This document shows positions 25,742 to 34,809 of a stretch of 64,000 nucleotides of DNA, one piece after another. The DNA is from Lachnospiraceae bacterium 3-1 (GTDB lineage: Bacteria; Bacillota; Clostridia; Lachnospirales; Lachnospiraceae). Each line of letters begins with the position of its first letter. Positions within the stretch are counted from its first letter, which is position 1. The stretch spans positions 62,001-126,000 of the forward strand of contig KE159594.1 of the NCBI GenBank assembly GCA_000403255.2. Direction: 5' to 3'. Position numbers and translations under genes: made by a program. The notes under the pieces are model-generated. The model was not told where the DNA came from. It saw nothing but the letters and a program-made list of their open reading frames with translations, and did no database searches.

Positions 25742-25949
25742 AATACTCACTCCTGTCAGCCGCAATTCGTTCATCCATCAAAAATCGCCCACATGAGCCA
25801 AGATATACACGAAACCGATATCTGTGAAGCTCCTCTAAGCCCTCTGCAAAATCCGGTCCATGGTTCGTGCGGTAATCTTTTTGAAACACCCCTGTTTTCA
25901 ATTCCGTCACCAATTTTCTCCCATATTCATTTCCCATCCTTTTTTTCAT
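25734..25949 (-). CDS. Small protein of unknown function, second gene of the RelA/SpoT-domain operon
   Basis: 71 residues, basic at the N-terminus (MKKRMGNEYGRKLVTELKTG), then a compact part RYRFRVYLGSCGRFLMDERI. Not recognised. The ATG overlaps the synthetase stop (ATGA) and has a strong AGGAGGG site; its own end overlaps the next start by 8 nt. These overlaps on both sides make it a real, cotranslated gene. Small coupled proteins beside a synthetase-like enzyme are often antitoxins or regulators; that is only a suggestion. Confidence 0.72.
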   Translation of the reverse strand: MKKRMGNEYGRKLVTELKTGVFQKDYRTNHGPDFAEGLEELHRYRFRVYLGSCGRFLMDERIAADRSEYYG

Positions 25950-26911
25950 ATTGAAACCCTCCTATTTCTTAAACGAGACCTGAATGCTTTTAGCTCCTGA
26001 TATGCTTGCTCTATCCTGCCTATGGATTGATCAAAGGATTGTATCTGCTCCGCCGTCGCGCTCCAGGAACCATCACGCAAATCCTCAACCGACTCTGATT
26101 CAAATATCTCACGCATATTTTCGCCTATATCATTAGAAATATTTGTCAAATCGCATAAAATCTGTGATAAAGATTCTAGTGCAGAATGGCTCTTATTCTC
26201 ATCCTGTTTATATACATAGTTGTGATCACAATCACTCCACGCTTCATCGTATATGGTCCTGACCTGAATTTCAATATAAAATTTTTTAAAACTTACCGTA
26301 TAATGTATGCTTCGGTATCCCTTTTTATGAAGCCTCGTCTCCAAACCCTGTGCTTTAAATTCGTCTACCTGATCCCCTTGGGCATAATAGACTTTTGGTA
26401 TCTCTGCCAATAAAGAACTCCCGGATTCTGCGTGAGGTATCAATTGTCCGTTTTCATATAACTGCAAATTTTCCACATATGGAAATGTTCTCAGAATTTC
26501 CCGATGAATCACTTCCCATTTACCTCTGTAATTAACAATTAGCCGCATTCCAATCAAATCAGTAATGACGTCTTTATAATTCTCACCATTGATTTTATAA
26601 TACGGACTTTGTAAATTTGTCAAATTCTCGTATCTTTTTGTAATAACCTTAACCAACAGGCTGTCAATGGTCTTAATCCTGCTGCTATGTAAATGTACCC
26701 CTTGAAACCCTTCAATGATTCGTTGAAACTCCACTTTCGCTTCTTCCAGCTCTCGTCTCCATCTGCTTTGATAATTATCATAAATCTTACGGCAGATATC
26801 TTCAATGCGAAATGAACTGTTCCGTGCCTGGTCTGCCTGATCCATTTCATCAACACGCGCCTTCAGTTTCTTTTTCTCTAAAAGGTTCTCCCAGTATCCT
26901 TCCCAGTCCAT
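25946..26911 (-). CDS. Long RelA/SpoT-domain (p)ppGpp synthetase-like protein
   Basis: 321 residues. The synthetase domain spans about 75-240: RIKTIDSL (ATP side), DLIGMRL (Asp118 metal, Arg123), KGYRSIHYTV (Tyr199, His203, GTP side), and YIEIQVRTIYDEAWSDCDHNYVYK (Glu214, Gln216, Arg218). All key residues are present, so it should be active. There is no hydrolase domain. An N-terminal helical part (1-70) and a C-terminal part (240-321) distinguish it from the RelQ-type protein at 41973. Such 'long SAS' proteins include toxic pyrophosphokinases. First gene of a coupled three-gene operon. Confidence 0.85.
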   Translation of the reverse strand: MDWEGYWENLLEKKKLKARVDEMDQADQARNSSFRIEDICRKIYDNYQSRWRRELEEAKVEFQRIIEGFQGVHLHSSRIKTIDSLLVKVITKRYENLTNLQSPYYKINGENYKDVITDLIGMRLIVNYRGKWEVIHREILRTFPYVENLQLYENGQLIPHAESGSSLLAEIPKVYYAQGDQVDEFKAQGLETRLHKKGYRSIHYTVSFKKFYIEIQVRTIYDEAWSDCDHNYVYKQDENKSHSALESLSQILCDLTNISNDIGENMREIFESESVEDLRDGSWSATAEQIQSFDQSIGRIEQAYQELKAFRSRLRNRRVSI

Positions 26912-26936
26912 ACTTTTCTCCTATGTATTTCTCCAA

Positions 26937-27006
26937 CGGTTAAATATCACAAGATTTTGCTTGCCCAAACCTCCATCTGACACGATATTTAACCGCCGGA
27001 GTAATA
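26937..27006. repeat. Short repeat F, copy 2, within an inverted repeat
   Basis: Copy 2 (GATATTTAACCGCCGGAGTA and three more bases, 26984-27006) has an inverted partner CGGTTAAATATC at 26937-26948, so the pair forms a 12-bp stem with a 35-nt loop upstream of the RelA/SpoT-domain operon. Copies 1 and 2 flank the CYTH gene plus this operon. Confidence 0.55.
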
Positions 27007-27110
27007 ATTACCGCTCTGTGTATAGTTTCTAAATTGTACCATTAGAAAAAGCAAAAATCAACCCTTCAGCAAAAATTTGCCTCAAATTCAGTATATGATT
27101 CTTGGGCCCC

Positions 27111-28295
27111 TTACTCCCAGTTTAACATGGAAATATCCACCTGAAATACCTGCTGCACTTCCCTGCTATATTCCTCTGGCAAATTCTGATAAATTCGATA
27201 CAGCCTGCGATTCAATGCCCCCAAGGAAATGTAGCTGTTTGTCATGTCAAGCCCATATTTTTGTTGCAATTTTTCACCAGTCCCAGCCAAATCTGCGGTA
27301 AGCTGCTGCTCTATTTTTTTCTCCAAACGCCACTGTTGGGAAACAGAATTCATCTCACCTGATTTCAGCCTTCCCTTTCCTGTCACAGATACTGTTACAA
27401 CCGGAAGCTCTCCTTCCTGCTTTATGGATTTCTTCACATGGATATCTGAAATTTCCACCACTAAGTTTTTGGTGGGCTCACAGGTAAATTTTTCTAGAAG
27501 GCCCTGACTAAAAAAAGCCCTCATAGCATCCTCAACGGTAAGAATGCCTTGATAATTAAAATTAGAAATTGCCGCATACCCATTGATCACAGGCCGGTTC
27601 CCTTTTTCTTCTAGTACAGGAACCAATAAAAGCTCATTCTGATTGTGCCATTGATTCATCAAGCTTCCCACTGTGGCAATTTTATTTTGCTTAAAATCCT
27701 TTTGGCTTTCCAGCATTTCCTCCAGATAAGTCCCCATGGACCCTTCTGTTTCTTCCGTAAGGCTTAAAATCTCTGCTGCAGAGCTGTCACCTACAAAGAG
27801 ACTGGTATTTCTTGCAGAAGCCTCCCGCTGCTCCCAGGCTGACAGCAAAGCACGAAGCTGTATCCTATCTGAAAAAATATTTTTTCCTAATACCACTGCC
27901 TTCATATGGTTGTAATCCAACAAACGGTTGGTGTTGTTTTCATAAGATTTTTCCACATGGTACATATCTGCCCCTTCCAGGGATAAACCCATGGCAGTAT
28001 CCACCGTTTTTCCTTTTTCCGAAATCTGAGCCAAATCTGGAAAGTCAAAGCTCACCACCAAACCCCGAGATTGCCCTTCCTGCTTTTCAAAGACTTCTTC
28101 TTTTTCCTCATCCTCTTTGTTTTCCTCTCTCTGCAAGTCAATGCCTACAGCCAACGGAAAACTGCGCTGTTCCAGCTCGGTAGTTGCACATCCACTCATC
28201 ATCATTCCTGCTGCCACCAGCAAAACCAGCTTGTTTCTTCTCCATATCATGCCAAAATTCCACAGAAAAATATGAGTTATTCCTTTTTTCCTCAC
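27111..28295 (-). CDS. gerC: Spore germination receptor subunit C (Ger(x)C lipoprotein)
   Basis: About 394 residues. Lipoprotein signal with lipobox MMMSGC, then the Ger(x)C pattern: FPLAVGIDL, RLLDYNHMKAVVLGKNIF and a C-terminal domain with VEISDIHVKKSI and AGTGEKLQQKYGLDM. It is the outer-face lipoprotein subunit of the GerA-type nutrient receptor in the spore inner membrane. I use the GTG at 28295, which overlaps the gerB stop and has AAGGAGG; an internal ATG at about 28250 would give a shorter signal peptide and is the alternative. Confidence 0.9.
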   Translation of the reverse strand: MRKKGITHIFLWNFGMIWRRNKLVLLVAAGMMMSGCATTELEQRSFPLAVGIDLQREENKEDEEKEEVFEKQEGQSRGLVVSFDFPDLAQISEKGKTVDTAMGLSLEGADMYHVEKSYENNTNRLLDYNHMKAVVLGKNIFSDRIQLRALLSAWEQREASARNTSLFVGDSSAAEILSLTEETEGSMGTYLEEMLESQKDFKQNKIATVGSLMNQWHNQNELLLVPVLEEKGNRPVINGYAAISNFNYQGILTVEDAMRAFFSQGLLEKFTCEPTKNLVVEISDIHVKKSIKQEGELPVVTVSVTGKGRLKSGEMNSVSQQWRLEKKIEQQLTADLAGTGEKLQQKYGLDMTNSYISLGALNRRLYRIYQNLPEEYSREVQQVFQVDISMLNWE

Positions 28296-29407
28296 TCTTC
28301 TTTTCCTCCTTCTTTTTCCGTCTTCCAGCGAAATCGGATATGGTAAGCAAACAGCAAAACCAGCAAAATCACCGCCATTCCTGGCAAAACAATCCATTTT
28401 TGATAAATTTCATACACTTCCGTCAAAAATGTATTTGCAAAAAATCCCATTCCTGCCACGAAAGCTAACACCAGTGAAATACACATACTATAACGGTTTC
28501 CCGACTCATGAAACAATTCTTTTAAAATCAGTGTACTTTGAAACACGCCCGTATGCATCAAGGCAAACAATGCAAAAAACCACACGGAAACCATAATCAC
28601 ATCCTGCCTGGTAAAAAATCCCCCCGGCAAATTTATCATACTCATCAGCGTGATCACAGGGCGTCTTAGAACACCCATGGTATTTGTTCCAAACACGCCA
28701 AGCAAAATCAGATAAATCACTGCATTCAAAATGGTAACCCCAATCAAAGCGACCCCTCCACAAGAAACAATTTTCTCTGAGTTCTTACAAAAAGGTTTTA
28801 AAAATAAAACTGCCGTCAAGGGCAGCAGAAAAATCCAGTAATTCACACTGCCATTCCACAAATCCCCACCCCCGGAATACAACATAGGCGCCCAATAATC
28901 CGTATGAACTTCCTGCACTGCGAAAGCCAGCATGATAAGCAAAGGAATTCCAAGGAACCAAAAAATAATTTCATAAACCCTTGCCCTTCCTTCAATTCCC
29001 CGTATGGTTCCATATCCTGCCAGGAAAAGCAGCAGCACACTTACCCAGAAATATGAGCCTTCTGGCAGCAGCCATGTAAGAACAAGCACTGTGGTCTGAT
29101 AGAGTACAAACCCACAAAGGGTTACAAAATACAAGTAGTAAAATACCATAAAAATATCCCCCATAAGCGGCCCTACCGTATCCTTCATATACTGATAATA
29201 GCTCCCTTGTACATGGCGTATATTCTTCTGCATTAGCCACAGCATCCCTCCTGCGCCTGCCATTCCAAACAGAAGACAGAATACGCCGTCTGCTCCTGTC
29301 ATGGATGAGAAAATTCTTGGAAGCATCAGGCTGCTCAATCCAAAAATATCCAAAATCAAAAGCCTTCTTACCTGCCGTAACGATATTTTCCAATTATCCG
29401 CAAACAT
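28292..29407 (-). CDS. gerB: Spore germination receptor subunit B (GerAB-type permease)
   Basis: 371 residues with about ten membrane helices, as in the GerAB/APC-superfamily spore permease. Starts SLRQVRRLLILDIFGLSSLMLPRIFS and shows TTVLVLTWLLPEGSYFW and LFALMHTGVFQSTLILKELF. It binds the germinant. It lies 16 nt after gerA and overlaps gerC by 4 nt, so the three are one operon in the order A-B-C. Confidence 0.93.
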   Translation of the reverse strand: MFADNWKISLRQVRRLLILDIFGLSSLMLPRIFSSMTGADGVFCLLFGMAGAGGMLWLMQKNIRHVQGSYYQYMKDTVGPLMGDIFMVFYYLYFVTLCGFVLYQTTVLVLTWLLPEGSYFWVSVLLLFLAGYGTIRGIEGRARVYEIIFWFLGIPLLIMLAFAVQEVHTDYWAPMLYSGGGDLWNGSVNYWIFLLPLTAVLFLKPFCKNSEKIVSCGGVALIGVTILNAVIYLILLGVFGTNTMGVLRRPVITLMSMINLPGGFFTRQDVIMVSVWFFALFALMHTGVFQSTLILKELFHESGNRYSMCISLVLAFVAGMGFFANTFLTEVYEIYQKWIVLPGMAVILLVLLFAYHIRFRWKTEKEGGKEE

Positions 29408-29423
29408 ACCTAACCCCCTCTTT

Positions 29424-30923
29424 TCACTGATCTTTATCCTGATTTGTAAGCTTCAGTCTGGTGCGCGCACCCTCCCTGGTGTAAATAGGGCGTTTTTTCA
29501 GGAAATCCAGCGGAAGCCGCAAAAAGGTGTCACGCTCATCTCGGTATCCATTCAAATCTGCCCCAACAAAAGGCGCCAAATATGGAATTCCAAAGCTTTC
29601 CAAATGTGACAAATGAATCAGAATCCCAAGCATTCCAACAAGAAAACCAAAAAATCCCATGGAACTGCACAAAAAAATAAACAGAAACTTCAAAATACGA
29701 AAGGCTGTGGCAAATTCTTCATTGGGTACTGCAAAAGAACAAAGAGCCGTCAACGCCACAACAATTACCACGATTGGACTGACAATATTTGCATCCACTG
29801 CCGCCTGGCCAATAATCAAACCGCCTACAATTCCAATGGTATTTCCATTTGCGCCTGGAAGTCTGACGCCTGCTTCTCGCAAAAGTTCAAAAGCAACCTC
29901 CATCAATACAATTTCCACCGCCGCCGGAAAGGGCACTCCCTGTCTGGCCGCTGCCAAAGATAACAGCAAATCCGTAGGCAGAATCTGAGTATGGAAATTA
30001 GTCATAGCCAAATACAAGCCAGGAAATGTCATGGCAAGAAAAGACGCCAGATACCGGAGCAGCCTGGTAAAAGAGGCAATTTCCCAACGACTGTAATAGT
30101 CATCACTGGTTTGAATAAAGGTATTATAAGTTGCCGGAAAAATCAAAGCCACCGGAGAGTTATCCGACAGCAGCACAATCCTGCCATCTAAAATGGCCAT
30201 GGCTGCCCGGTCCGGCCGCTGGGTAGTCTGAAACTGAGGAAAAGGAGAATATTTTCTCTTTTCAGTAAGCTGCTCAATAATTCCGCTGTCTAAGCTTCCG
30301 TCAATCTCAAATTCACCCAGGCGTTTCTCAATCTCCTCCAGCATTCCTGGATAAATCAAATCTTTCATATAAACCAAATCCACATTGGTATGGGTCCGTT
30401 TTCCTGCAAAGCTTTCTTTTACTTTCACATGAGGACTCCTCAGCCGCTTTCGAATCAGGGCAGTATTCAACTTAACTGATTCGGAAAACCCCTCGTTGGA
30501 GCCACGGATTACCTTTTCCGATTCCGTTTCATAAACACCCCTTCCGGGATACCCTTTATCTGGTATTTTCAATGCTTTCCCATAGCCATCCAAAAAAAAC
30601 AGCGCATCCCCAGTCAACATCCCCTGGGCAGCATCCTCAATGGTTGCAAAAGGCTGGGAATCTGAAATATCTTCTACATTTTCTTCCACATAAGAAACAA
30701 GTTCTTCCTCTGGCATCTTCCTCAGTGTCTGCAATAATTTTCCAATGGCCGAATCCTTCCAGTCAACACTGCTTAAGGCAACTTCAATGTAGGCAATATA
30801 ACATTCCTTCTCCAGCTTCTGCCCTACCTTTATTTTTCGCTTTTTAATATCTGCACAGTCAGAAAAAAGTATCTCAAACTGGCTGATATTTTCTTTCAAA
30901 TCCGGGGTAATCTGGATTGACAT
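29424..30923 (-). CDS. gerA: Spore germination receptor subunit A (GerAA-type)
   Basis: 499 residues. N-terminal soluble domain, then the family core ESVKLNTALIRKRLRSPHVKVK and DRAAMAILDGRIVLLSDNSPVALIFPATYN, then 4-6 helices (LRYLASFLAMTFPGLYLAMTNFH, GVPFPAAVEIVLMEVAFELLREAGVRLPG). GerA-type A subunits form the oligomeric ion channel of the germinant receptor. First gene of gerABC. The site is AGAAGGAGAACA. Confidence 0.95.
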   Translation of the reverse strand: MSIQITPDLKENISQFEILFSDCADIKKRKIKVGQKLEKECYIAYIEVALSSVDWKDSAIGKLLQTLRKMPEEELVSYVEENVEDISDSQPFATIEDAAQGMLTGDALFFLDGYGKALKIPDKGYPGRGVYETESEKVIRGSNEGFSESVKLNTALIRKRLRSPHVKVKESFAGKRTHTNVDLVYMKDLIYPGMLEEIEKRLGEFEIDGSLDSGIIEQLTEKRKYSPFPQFQTTQRPDRAAMAILDGRIVLLSDNSPVALIFPATYNTFIQTSDDYYSRWEIASFTRLLRYLASFLAMTFPGLYLAMTNFHTQILPTDLLLSLAAARQGVPFPAAVEIVLMEVAFELLREAGVRLPGANGNTIGIVGGLIIGQAAVDANIVSPIVVIVVALTALCSFAVPNEEFATAFRILKFLFIFLCSSMGFFGFLVGMLGILIHLSHLESFGIPYLAPFVGADLNGYRDERDTFLRLPLDFLKKRPIYTREGARTRLKLTNQDKDQ

Positions 30924-30954
30924 ATTGTTCTCCTTCTTAAATAAATTAATCTTA

Positions 30955-30985
30955 AAAAGGATAAGCCGTCATTGCTTATCCTTTT
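30955..30985 (-). terminator. Terminator of the GntR/FCD gene
   Basis: AAAAGGATAAGC and GCTTATCCTTTT form a 12-bp stem, followed by T residues on the minus strand. It separates the regulator from gerA. Confidence 0.75.
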
Positions 30986-31023
30986 CCATACATTTATTAT
31001 TATATTTTCCCGGATTTTCCTTT

Positions 31024-31698
31024 TTATTCCTGTTCCTGAATAATATTTTTCACCACAATTTCCTGGTTTTCCACATGATGACTGACAATCTCCACTACGG
31101 TTTTCTTATCCTTACACTTTAGTCCCTCATAAATCTCTTTATGTTCCTCAATCAGTCTTGGATAGCTGCTTTTATTTTTCAGATATTCCACCCGGTAGCG
31201 GTACATTTGCTCCCTGAGATTATTCAGCATATTTTCCAGCTTGGGATTATCCGCCGCCTGGTAAATAACATCATGAAATTCCACATCTGCCTGAGCAATC
31301 TCTTTCACGTCTCCTCTTCTGGCGCTTTCCTCAAAATTCTTCAATGCAACGTAAAGTTTTTCCAACTGTTCTTCTCCGATATTGTCACAAGCCAATCCAA
31401 CAGCAAGCTCGTCCAAGGCTTTTCGAATCTGAAGAACATCCTCCATATCCTTTTCCGTCATTTTTGCAACCTCTGCACCCTTTCTTGGGGTTGTCACTGC
31501 CAGTCCCTCCAACTCCAGCATACGAATGGCTTCACGGATTGGTGTACGGCTTACTCCCAGCTTTGAAGCAAGCTGTAGCTCCATCAGCCTCTCTCCTGGC
31601 TTTATTTCTCCTTTTAGAATCGCTTCCCTCAAGGTATGAAACACCACATCCCTCAATGGAAGATATGCATTGGTATTCAATTCTAATTTGTCTGTCAT
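31024..31698 (-). CDS. GntR family regulator, FadR/FCD type
   Basis: 224 residues. N-terminal winged HTH (LRDVVFHTLREAILKGEIKPGERLMELQLASKLGVSRTPIREAIRMLELEGLA) and C-terminal helical FCD domain (IAQADVEFHDVIYQAADNPKL, His residues for a metal site). FCD regulators respond to small carboxylates. Start at 31698 behind AAGGAGAGAG; a longer start at 31755 would run into ispE. It lies 31 nt after ispE, probably cotranscribed with it. Target not apparent. Confidence 0.9.
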   Translation of the reverse strand: MTDKLELNTNAYLPLRDVVFHTLREAILKGEIKPGERLMELQLASKLGVSRTPIREAIRMLELEGLAVTTPRKGAEVAKMTEKDMEDVLQIRKALDELAVGLACDNIGEEQLEKLYVALKNFEESARRGDVKEIAQADVEFHDVIYQAADNPKLENMLNNLREQMYRYRVEYLKNKSSYPRLIEEHKEIYEGLKCKDKKTVVEIVSHHVENQEIVVKNIIQEQE

Positions 31699-31729
31699 TC
31701 CCCACTCTCTCCTTCCTTTGGGGCTTCCC

Positions 31730-32662
31730 TCAAAAAATTCCTGTTTCTGTGCCATTGACCCTGGGGTCTGTGGATGGACTGACCGAATATGATGCAGGAT
31801 TGTTATAAATATCTGTCAAATACACCTGTTTTGCCAAATCTCCTTTTCGAAGTTTTTGGTATGTCTCCCTGGCCAACTCCTCGTCCTGAAACAATCCAAA
31901 CACCGTTGGACCACTCCCACTCATCATGGCATTCAATGCCCCGCCTTTTATCATTTCTTCTTTTATCTGGGCAATCACTGGATAATTGGGAATTGTAACA
32001 CTTTCTAACACATTGCCCATATGTGCCGCAATTCCCTGTAAATCTCCTTCTTTGATGGCTTTTGTCAAAGATTCCATATCTGGATGCAACGTACTGTCAT
32101 CCAATTTCAAATTTTCATATACAAATTTTGTAGATACACTAATGGGCGGCTTTGCAACCAGTACCTTGCATGTGGGCATGGGAGGCAATACCGAAAGCTG
32201 TTCTCCAATCCCTTCCGCAAGCGCTGTTCCTCGCATGATACAGTAAGGAACATCTGCCCCAATCTTTACCCCTCGCTCCATCAATTCTTTTCTGGAAAGC
32301 TTAAGCCGAAACATCCGGTTCATTCCAAACAACACCGCCGCTGCATCTGAGCTTCCGCCTGCCATCCCAGCCGCTACTGGAATAAATTTCTTCAAATCAA
32401 TCGCTATGCCCCCCTCAATGTCAAATTCATCCATCAAAAGCTTTGCGGCCTGATACACCAGGTTATTTTCATTTTCTGGGAGATAAAATAAATTTGTCTT
32501 TACCCGAATTTCTGATTTTTTCATTTTTTTTAATACAATTTTATCATAAAGGTGAATGGTCTGCATAACCATTTTTACCTCATGATATCCATCCTCCCTG
32601 CGCCGGAGCACATCCAGGCCCAGATTTATTTTGGCCAGGGCTTTTAGTCTCATTTCAAACAT
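31730..32662 (-). CDS. ispE: 4-diphosphocytidyl-2-C-methyl-D-erythritol kinase
   Basis: 310 residues. GHMP-kinase motifs: AKINLGLDVLRRREDGYHEV at the N-terminus and the ATP loop PVAAGMAGGSSDAAA, plus the C-terminal MMSGSGPTVFGLF. It phosphorylates CDP-ME in the MEP isoprenoid pathway, in the cytosol. Start chosen among ATGs at 32665 and 32662 (site AGGAG); earlier in-frame ATGs have no site and lie in the AT-rich region before the gene. The divergent MCP-type gene begins 235 nt upstream. Confidence 0.94.
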   Translation of the reverse strand: MFEMRLKALAKINLGLDVLRRREDGYHEVKMVMQTIHLYDKIVLKKMKKSEIRVKTNLFYLPENENNLVYQAAKLLMDEFDIEGGIAIDLKKFIPVAAGMAGGSSDAAAVLFGMNRMFRLKLSRKELMERGVKIGADVPYCIMRGTALAEGIGEQLSVLPPMPTCKVLVAKPPISVSTKFVYENLKLDDSTLHPDMESLTKAIKEGDLQGIAAHMGNVLESVTIPNYPVIAQIKEEMIKGGALNAMMSGSGPTVFGLFQDEELARETYQKLRKGDLAKQVYLTDIYNNPASYSVSPSTDPRVNGTETGIF

Positions 32663-32825
32663 CATGTTTCTCCTGTATTTTGTATACACTTTTTTCCTGT
32701 TTATAGTTAAACATTTTTTCTGCAAAAAGTCAATCTTTTCTATATTTATTGCTACCCCTTTTAACAGTAACAAACTGTTACCTATTTTGACATATTTTTT
32801 CATATGCGTCTTGCATAAAATTCCC

Positions 32826-32854
32826 TTGACTGTTATACTAATTTTATATAATAT
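32826..32854 (+). promoter_or_regulatory. Putative vegetative promoter of the MCP-PhnD gene
   Basis: TTGACT (32826-32831), 17-bp spacer, TAATAT (32849-32854), with TATAAT overlapping at 32847. No sigma-D-like motif was convincing here. Confidence 0.5.
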
Positions 32855-32896
32855 TGCCAAATACCATGGAACCTGTTGGGTATTTTTAGGAAGGAA

Positions 32897-34693
32897 ATGA
32901 GTTATTTGTTTAAAAATTTTTTATCAAAATCACAAACATCCAAGTCAGAGCAAACAACAACCGTCACTGGAAAATCAGAAACGAACCCGCTTTCTGCAAA
33001 AGAACAGAGCCGAATCATTACAGAAATCAGCGACATGCTGGAAACTCTCGGTTTTGACACCGAACATCTCCTTTGGATTGCCAAACAAAATAAAGAGGCT
33101 TTCTCTACCCTTGTAAACCACAATCAGCAGATTGCAGCCTCCTCTGAAGAAAACTTAGAACAAGCTACCTTTGTAGAGGAGAAAATCCAGCAAGTCAACA
33201 AGAACAGCGAAACCATGAATGAGCACATTCAACTGGTAGAGGAAAAGGCAGATGCTATTTTAAGAAATATCATTGAAAAAAATGAAACCATCAATGAAAC
33301 TTATCGTATGCTTCATGACCTGAATGAAACTTTACGTCTCACCCAGGAAACAAACTTAAAGCTGTTGGAATCTTCCCAAAGCATCCACAAGATTGTAGAG
33401 TACATCAAAAATATTTCCGAAGAAACTACTCTGCTGTCTTTGAATGCTTCCATTACCGCTGCGCATGCAGGAGAGGCAGGGAAAGCATTTGCAATCGTGG
33501 CCGGAGAAGTGGGGAAGCTTTCTGACGAAACAGATTCTTTTATTAACGAAATTGAAGATATCGTGAAGGAATTGGAAGAAAATATTCATAATAGCCATGA
33601 AGCTACCAAACACTCCGAAGATTCCATTCACAAGCTAAATGGTTTTGTAGAGAGCACCGTTGGAATTCTTACGGGAACCCATGATTCTTTGACAGAAATC
33701 AAAAGAAATATGGGAAATTTAACTACTGTTTCCCAAACCAATGTGGAGGTATCTTCAGATGTAACCAAAGCTTTGGAGAAATTGACGGATATTATTTCCA
33801 CTTCCGCCAGCCAGTCCAATGATTCTATTGAGCTTATCTCCCAGCATCAGAAGAAAACGGAGACATTGCTCTCCTGTTGCGACAGCATCAGTACCATGTG
33901 TGAAAACATTCAATATAGCATGTGCTCCATTCGTGGAGACAATGAAATTGCCATTGGCATCAACCCCTTTACCTCACCCAATGATATCAAAAACATGTAT
34001 CAGCCAGTACTGGCACGCATTTTTGATTCTTTGGGATGGAAAGTAAAGATTATTATTGCAAAGGACTATCTTTCTCTGGGCGAACAGATTCAAAAAGGCG
34101 CTATTGACGGCGGATGGTTTTCTCCCCTGGCTTACATAACTGCAGCCGAGATGACTCCCCTTGTTCCTATTGCCACGCCTCTCATTAACGGCAAAGATTA
34201 TTATAATGGTTATATTATTACCAGAAATGATTCTGGAATTCAAACATTAGACGACTTATCCGGCAGGACCTTTGCCTATGTGGATAAAAACAGCGCTTCC
34301 GGCTATCTCTATGCAAAGCACAGCATCAAAGAGGCTGGTCTTGACCCAGAAACTATTTTTTCCAACGTTTCATTTGTAGGCAGCCATGATCAGGTTATTC
34401 TGGGTGTCCTAAATGGTGACTTTGATGCTGGCGCAACCTACAATGAAGCATATGAGAAAATGCAAAAATCAGGAACAGATATGTCTGGAATAAATATTAT
34501 TTCCACCACTGGAAATATTCAAAAGGATGCCATTGCATTTAGCAAAAACATAGATGCTGAGCGGATTTTGCTTATTAAGAATGCCTTTATTCATTTTCAG
34601 AATTTCTCCGGTATCACTACACCGGTTACTGGCTTTGTGGAAGCGAAAGATAGCAATTACAATTTAATTCGCCAAGTTCAAAATGCAAAATAA
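32897..34693 (+). CDS. Soluble methyl-accepting chemotaxis-like protein fused to a PhnD-like binding domain
   Basis: 598 residues with no signal peptide or membrane helix. The N-terminal two thirds is coiled coil with an MCP signalling tip, [20 protein letters not shown] then [14 protein letters not shown] (about residues 180-213). From about residue 348 it is a phosphate/phosphonate-type binding fold ([20 protein letters not shown], then [40 protein letters not shown] and [14 protein letters not shown]) as in PhnD/PtxB. Usually that domain is secreted; here it would be cytosolic. It may report an intracellular oxyanion or organophosphate to CheA/CheW. Start at the ATG at 32897 (AGGAAGGA); a TTG at 32876 is the alternative. 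The 206-residue protein follows. Confidence 0.88.
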   Translation: MSYLFKNFLSKSQTSKSEQTTTVTGKSETNPLSAKEQSRIITEISDMLETLGFDTEHLLWIAKQNKEAFSTLVNHNQQIAASSEENLEQATFVEEKIQQVNKNSETMNEHIQLVEEKADAILRNIIEKNETINETYRMLHDLNETLRLTQETNLKLLESSQSIHKIVEYIKNISEETTLLSLNASITAAHAGEAGKAFAIVAGEVGKLSDETDSFINEIEDIVKELEENIHNSHEATKHSEDSIHKLNGFVESTVGILTGTHDSLTEIKRNMGNLTTVSQTNVEVSSDVTKALEKLTDIISTSASQSNDSIELISQHQKKTETLLSCCDSISTMCENIQYSMCSIRGDNEIAIGINPFTSPNDIKNMYQPVLARIFDSLGWKVKIIIAKDYLSLGEQIQKGAIDGGWFSPLAYITAAEMTPLVPIATPLINGKDYYNGYIITRNDSGIQTLDDLSGRTFAYVDKNSASGYLYAKHSIKEAGLDPETIFSNVSFVGSHDQVILGVLNGDFDAGATYNEAYEKMQKSGTDMSGINIISTTGNIQKDAIAFSKNIDAERILLIKNAFIHFQNFSGITTPVTGFVEAKDSNYNLIRQVQNAK

Positions 34694-34705
34694 TAGCATA
34701 GAGTG

Positions 34706-34732
34706 TTAATTTTTTCCTCTTTTCTCCGATAT
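34706..34732 (+). promoter_or_regulatory. Sigma-D (sigma-28)-like promoter
   Basis: TTAA (34706-34709), 15-nt spacer, TCCGATAT (34725-34732): close to the Bacillus motility consensus TAAA-N15-GCCGATAT. A sigma-A type TATAAT overlaps at 34730 but has no -35. Confidence 0.55.
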
Positions 34733-34809
34733 AATTGATAGAAGTAACTAAAAATAGCAATAGCCAGGTTACGGATAACCAGATTTTTCGCCAAGGAGGG
34801 ACAAATACT

